Shown: in pieces, positions 60,130-64,000 of the stretch
How positions within the stretch are numbered: position 1 is the first letter of the stretch
Layout: each line of letters starts with the position of its first letter
NCBI RefSeq assembly: GCF_004168255.1
Contig: NZ_SEWG01000008.1
Span: 62,001-126,000 of the forward strand
Length of the DNA stretch: 64,000 nucleotides
Origin: Mucilaginibacter terrigena
GTDB taxonomy: Bacteria; Bacteroidota; Bacteroidia; Sphingobacteriales; Sphingobacteriaceae
Direction: 5' to 3'
The notes under the pieces: model-generated
Seen by the model: only the letters and a program-made list of their open reading frames with translations
Databases searched by the model: none
What the model was told of the DNA's origin: nothing
Position numbers and translations under genes: made by a program

Positions 60130-61620
60130 TTATATCCGTATCCAATCGGTGGTACCTTGTTTATTATCGTTTAACTGGAACCCAATATTCTTAAGGCCTT
60201 CGCGTATCTTATCAGATGTTGCGTAGTCCTTATTCGCTTTGGCTTCGTTACGCAGCTTTATAACCAGGTTCATCAGGTCATCGGTATCGGCATTTTCATT
60301 ATCGTCCTGCTTTAAACCTAAAACATCAAAAAAGAAATCGTTGTAGGTTTTTTTCATCCGCTCAAATGTCGCCGCCGTTATCTCGCCCGAGTTACGTGTA
60401 TTAGCCGAGTACGAATTGATCCACTTGGATAGGTTATTTAACGCCTCTAACGTTTTTGGCGAATTAAAATTGTCGTTCATGCTGTGATAGCAATCATCGC
60501 AGAACTCATTTATGGCCTTATCCGTTTCTTCATCAACGCCGGTAACGGCATTCTGTTGAAGCACTGCCAGCTTTTTAGCCGTCTCTGCCAGCTTTTTATA
60601 AAAGATCTCTGCCGCTTCAATAGCCTCGTTACTAAAATCAACCGTACTACGGTAACTGGCCTGCATAAAAAAGAACCTCACTGTCATAGGGCTGTAGCCT
60701 TTCTTCAATAAGGGATGCGCGCCCAAAAATAATTCGTGCGGTAAAAAGCTGTTCCCTAACGATTTTGACATTTTTTGCCCGTTGGTAGTAAGCATATTGG
60801 TATGCAGCCAGTACGATGCCGGGTTTTTACCGCAGCAGGCCACGTTCTGCGCTATCTCGTTGGTATGGTGGGTGGGCATCAGGTCGATACCGCCGCCATG
60901 GATATCAAACTGGTGGCCCAGGTACTTATTGCTCATGGCCGAGCACTCCAGGTGCCAGCCCGGGAAACCCATACCCCAGGGCGACGGCCACTTCATTAAA
61001 TGTTCGGGCTTGGCTTTTATCCAAAGCGCAAAATCAAGTTTGCCGTGTTTCTCGTTCTGGCCACCAAGGCTGCGGGTGTTGTTCAGCATGTCTTCCAGCT
61101 TCCGGCCGTTCAAAATGCCGTAATCCTGCGTTTGGTTGTATTTTTCTACATCAAAGTAAACCGAGCCGTCAACCTCGTAAGCATATCCCTTTGCCAGGAT
61201 ATCTTTAACTAACTCTATCTGCTCTATAATGTGGCCGGTAGCAGTAGGCTCGATACTGGGTGGCAGGGCATTAAATACCTGCATCACACTGTGGAAATCA
61301 ACCGTGTACTTCTGTACAATTTCCATTGGCTCTAACTGGGCTATTTTTGCTTTTTTGGATACTTTGTCTTCCCCTTCGTCACTATCGCCTTCCAGGTGGC
61401 CTGCATCGGTTATGTTGCGCACATAGCGCACTTTATAGCCCAGGTGCAAAAGGTACCTGAAAATAAGATCGAAAGAAATAAAAGTACGGCAGTTGCCTAT
61501 ATGTACATCGCTATATACAGTGGGGCCGCAAACATACATGCCCACATGGCCCGGGTTTAGCGGTATAAATTCTTCTTTTTTACGTGTTAAAGTGTTGTAA
61601 ACAAACAATTTTTGTTCCAT
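60130..61620 (-). CDS. cysS: Cysteinyl-tRNA synthetase
   Basis: Class I aminoacyl-tRNA synthetase that charges tRNA-Cys. The HIGH-like motif is HIGN in CGPTVYSDVHIGN (31-43) and KMSKS lies in NGQKMSKSLGNSF (near 273). Zn-binding residues Cys31, WHLECSAM (near 221) and HHTNE (near 251) are in place. 496 residues is full length. A -7 box precedes the ATG by five bases. Confidence 0.97.
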   Translation of the reverse strand: MEQKLFVYNTLTRKKEEFIPLNPGHVGMYVCGPTVYSDVHIGNCRTFISFDLIFRYLLHLGYKVRYVRNITDAGHLEGDSDEGEDKVSKKAKIAQLEPMEIVQKYTVDFHSVMQVFNALPPSIEPTATGHIIEQIELVKDILAKGYAYEVDGSVYFDVEKYNQTQDYGILNGRKLEDMLNNTRSLGGQNEKHGKLDFALWIKAKPEHLMKWPSPWGMGFPGWHLECSAMSNKYLGHQFDIHGGGIDLMPTHHTNEIAQNVACCGKNPASYWLHTNMLTTNGQKMSKSLGNSFLPHELFLGAHPLLKKGYSPMTVRFFFMQASYRSTVDFSNEAIEAAEIFYKKLAETAKKLAVLQQNAVTGVDEETDKAINEFCDDCYHSMNDNFNSPKTLEALNNLSKWINSYSANTRNSGEITAATFERMKKTYNDFFFDVLGLKQDDNENADTDDLMNLVIKLRNEAKANKDYATSDKIREGLKNIGFQLNDNKQGTTDWIRI

Positions 61621-61625
61621 GTGCG

Positions 61626-61633
61626 CAAACTTA
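61626..61633 (-). promoter_or_regulatory. TAnnTTTG -7 box of cysS (probably leaderless)
   Basis: TAAGTTTG, then CGCAC and the ATG at 61620. Confidence 0.75.
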
Positions 61634-61666
61634 CAATTTTAGGCGTGGAGTTTAATTTGGAAGATG

Positions 61667-62779
61667 TTATTTTAATACCAGTACGGTGCTTAAAGGATAA
61701 TGGTCTGACAATTTTTTCTCGATGATCTTGTATTCCCATACATCAAACTGCGGGCTGGCCATTACGTAATCTATCTGGTAATTTGGGAAAGCGCCATTGT
61801 AGGTACGCCCAAGCCCCGCCCCTTTTAAGCGGAAAGCGTTTTTTAATCCTTTTGCCATTTGGTTTACTGCGAATGATGATGGCGTATCGTTAAAATCGCC
61901 GGATATTATATAAGGGTAGGGGCATTTTTTGGCGTGATCCTTAATGATAAACACCTGCTCGGCACGTTTCTGAAAAGCTGTTTTTAATTTCCAGCCAACG
62001 CGCTTGGTTGCGCTGATATCTGTTTTGCCTTTCGACGACAGGTTACCCAGGTACTTATAATCCTGCGGATCGAAACTGATAGACTGCAGGTGGACGCTAT
62101 ACATACGGAATATACCGCCGTCTTTTTCAACATCAACATATACACACTGGTTACCGCTGCCCTTAAACGCCAGCTGCACCAGCCCGTACGATTTTATAGG
62201 GTATTTAGAAAATATAGCCATGCCAATGGATTCGCTGGCGCTGGTCATGGTGGGTTCAAAATAATAATGACTGGCACGCATTATCCTTTTTACCGAATCT
62301 ATCATATCATACTGGCCTTTTTTACGGGTAAAAAATTCCTGTATGCCAATAATATCCGGCTGCTCCTGGCCTACCAGGTCAAGTATCTCGTGCTTGGTAG
62401 ATATATCGTTTTTTTCGCCATAGCGCTTAAAGTTATGCACGTTATAGGTCATTAAACGCAATTGTTTTTGAGGCGTTGTCTGGCTTGCACCCGCCGGCAG
62501 GCGTATCCCTATATTACCGGTTAAAACATTCCACCCTATTAATATAGCAATCAGCGACAGGCCAATGTACCAGCTTTTGCGAATAAGCCAGTAAAGCATC
62601 ATAAGCAAGTTTGCCACAAGCATGGGTGGGTAGGCCAACCCAAAAAACGCTATAGGCCAAAACTTGCGCGGGTCTGCGTAAGGGGCGAGGTAACCAAGCA
62701 GCAGGGCAATGCACAGCAAATAATTTATCCACAAAAAAACCTTATCAATAAGGGGTAATTTGCTTTTTTTAGCCTTCAT
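61667..62779 (-). CDS. Membrane-anchored endonuclease/exonuclease/phosphatase-family protein
   Basis: A 370-residue protein with three N-terminal hydrophobic segments (~12-92), then an EEP-fold catalytic domain facing the periplasm. The metal site is in MTYNVHNFKRYG (near 113), E in IGIQEFF, the core GDFNDTPSS near 296-304 and the final SDHYPLS. The substrate could be nucleic acid, phosphoinositide-like lipids or another phosphodiester. Its start overlaps the rhomboid gene by 11 nt. Confidence 0.85.
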   Translation of the reverse strand: MKAKKSKLPLIDKVFLWINYLLCIALLLGYLAPYADPRKFWPIAFFGLAYPPMLVANLLMMLYWLIRKSWYIGLSLIAILIGWNVLTGNIGIRLPAGASQTTPQKQLRLMTYNVHNFKRYGEKNDISTKHEILDLVGQEQPDIIGIQEFFTRKKGQYDMIDSVKRIMRASHYYFEPTMTSASESIGMAIFSKYPIKSYGLVQLAFKGSGNQCVYVDVEKDGGIFRMYSVHLQSISFDPQDYKYLGNLSSKGKTDISATKRVGWKLKTAFQKRAEQVFIIKDHAKKCPYPYIISGDFNDTPSSFAVNQMAKGLKNAFRLKGAGLGRTYNGAFPNYQIDYVMASPQFDVWEYKIIEKKLSDHYPLSTVLVLK

Positions 62780-63650
62780 TGTTGTTGCTTGCTCTAAAAA
62801 GGGTTTCTTTTTCGTGTTTGGTAAGGCTATCGTACCCGTTTACCGAAATTTTATCAAGTATGCGATCTATCTCTTCCTGCTTGGGTGTAGATGATGTTTT
62901 GCGTTGGTTACCGTTGTGGCTTACAACTTTCATTTTGGGCTTAGCCGCAGCCAGTTTATTGATGCTGCCTATCCAATCATTACCGCGCTGCAGCTGTTTG
63001 ATGTAGATAAAGCCAAATAAAGCCCCGCCCAGGTGTGCAATTTCGCCGCCGGCATTAGCGCCTGCAATGCCTAAAAAGTCAATTATCACGTAAAACAGCG
63101 CTATCCATTTCAATTTTACCGGGCCAATTAGTATTAATGATATGGTATAATTTGGCAGCAGTGTAGCTGTGGCAATAATAATAGCCATTACACTTGCCGA
63201 TGCGCCAACCAATGGGCCGCCGGCCGCCGCGTTTATACTGGTAAAAGCCGGTAAAAGATTATAACACGCCACAAATAACAGCCCACCCGAAAGCCCGCCT
63301 AACAGATATAAACCTATTGTGCGTTTATTGCCCAGGTATTCTTCAAATATCTGCCCCATCCAATACAACCAAAGCATGTTAAATAAAATGTGCAGCACAC
63401 CCGCATGCATAAACATATAGGTAAACGGTGTCCAGAAACGGTAGAGTAGTTTGGGCAGGGAGGCAGGTAAAAGTAAATATTCGTTGGTGAATGTTAATAC
63501 CAGGCTGTTACCAAACCCTCTGAACAATTGTTCAACTACAGCAAGGATATTTATACCCAAAAAAACAATTACGTTTATACCAATAAGCAGGCTAACTTTG
63601 TTGCCCGATCTTAATAGCTTAAACTGTATATCTTTCCAAAGGGTATTCAT
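62769..63650 (-). CDS. Rhomboid intramembrane serine protease
   Basis: A 293-residue rhomboid with six membrane spans. Asn91 in HILFNMLWLYW, the catalytic Ser151 in GASASV (canonical GxSx) and His206 in AHLGGALFGF form the catalytic set. It cleaves transmembrane segments of substrate proteins. A C-terminal charged cytoplasmic tail (~225-293) ends near NNEG. It overlaps the EEP gene and lies 29 bp downstream of a second rhomboid. Confidence 0.92.
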   Translation of the reverse strand: MNTLWKDIQFKLLRSGNKVSLLIGINVIVFLGINILAVVEQLFRGFGNSLVLTFTNEYLLLPASLPKLLYRFWTPFTYMFMHAGVLHILFNMLWLYWMGQIFEEYLGNKRTIGLYLLGGLSGGLLFVACYNLLPAFTSINAAAGGPLVGASASVMAIIIATATLLPNYTISLILIGPVKLKWIALFYVIIDFLGIAGANAGGEIAHLGGALFGFIYIKQLQRGNDWIGSINKLAAAKPKMKVVSHNGNQRKTSSTPKQEEIDRILDKISVNGYDSLTKHEKETLFRASNNNEG

Positions 63651-63679
63651 ACATCAATTTTATAAATGATTAACCGCTG

Positions 63680-64000
63680 CTAATAGAAATTGTTGGGCTT
63701 TTTTATCCCCCAAAGCTTAATTAACAGGAAGCCAAATAACGCCCCGCCTAAGTGGGCAAAGTGCGCGACATTATCCCCCGCAAAACGGCCCACACCGGTA
63801 AACAACTCTATAGCCACATACCCTATAACCACATATTTTGCTTTAATAGGTACAGGGATAAACATGATCATCATCTCCAAATTAGGGAACAGCATAGCGA
63901 AGCCTACCAGTATACCAAATACAGCCCCGGAAGCGCCCAGTAATGCCCCGCCATAAATATTTTTTAAATCCTCTGCACGTTGGCCATATATCTCATAAGA
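63680..64000 (-). CDS. Rhomboid intramembrane serine protease, 5' end beyond the window
   Basis: Only the last 106 residues are in the window; the reading frame is open to the edge at 64000 and its start lies beyond. The visible part contains the catalytic GASGAVFG motif near 63950 and the HLGGALFGF histidine near the end. A short form that would start at 63895 would lose the catalytic Ser and is unlikely. It is followed closely by a second rhomboid gene, so the two form a tandem. Confidence 0.88.
   Translation of the reverse strand, partial: SYEIYGQRAEDLKNIYGGALLGASGAVFGILVGFAMLFPNLEMMIMFIPVPIKAKYVVIGYVAIELFTGVGRFAGDNVAHFAHLGGALFGFLLIKLWGIKKPNNFY

Noticed and set aside
63680-63895. A separate 71-residue protein starting at 63895
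   Set aside because: The frame is open upstream to the window edge and includes the rhomboid GASGAVFG motif, so this is the tail of a longer rhomboid.

Overview
The window is chromosomal DNA of a Bacteroidetes bacterium, most likely a Sphingobacteriaceae member close to Mucilaginibacter or Pedobacter. Three things point there. Many promoters carry the Bacteroidetes sigma -7 box TAnnTTTG. Several families are typical of the phylum (DUF2480, DUF3109, DUF4834, DUF6427, OstA-like, Bacteroidetes-type LptC and SurA/PpiD-like proteins). Gene ends are decorated with short palindromic repeats of the kind scattered through these genomes. I see no rRNA, tRNA, CRISPR array, insertion sequence or prophage.

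Layout: 64-2782 holds yicC-gmk-nadD and a ParE-type toxin-antitoxin pair. 2827-8091 has MiaE, an FAD monooxygenase, an RsmI-like methylase, an aminotransferase bracketed by identical 37-bp repeats, and a fatty-acid desaturase. 8252-13364 is a stress-flavoured minus-strand block (PA2169-type helix bundle, two paralogous lipoproteins, DUF892 ferritin-like protein, Ku, amino-acid permease). 13616-20554 carries a SerB-like phosphatase fused to PGDH remnants, a universal stress protein, a CLC-type fluoride exporter behind a fluoride riboswitch, tryptophan dioxygenase and IlvE. 20608-27024 is a polysaccharide region (methyltransferase, acetyltransferase, two glycosyltransferases, YfhO-like protein). 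27113-36944 has uvrB, upp, a hybrid serine hydrolase, YjjG, a HicBA pair, DinB, an LpxH-like phosphatase and a glycosyltransferase. 37081-47599 contains purQ-coaX-OMP-lptC-PPIase and several Bacteroidetes DUFs. 47877-64000 has gmd, a Wzi-like barrel, tilS, an LptA/OstA-like protein, rdgB with a possible DNA polymerase III psi-like partner, SurA, a MoxR ATPase, cysS, an EEP hydrolase and two rhomboids, the last cut by the window edge.

The best observations are these. (1) A well-conserved fluoride riboswitch lies directly behind a TAnnTTTG promoter and upstream of a CLC with CLC-F signature motifs; a base-pairing possibility suggests translational control. (2) At least nine genes have the -7 box only 3-5 nt before the start codon, predicting leaderless mRNAs. 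(3) A protein next to rdgB has the architecture and sequence pattern of the clamp-loader psi subunit. (4) A phosphoserine phosphatase is fused to a PGDH fragment that lacks the NAD domain but keeps the ACT domain. (5) A REP-like insert is flanked by a perfect 20-bp direct repeat. All family assignments come from reading motifs by eye; no database search was run.
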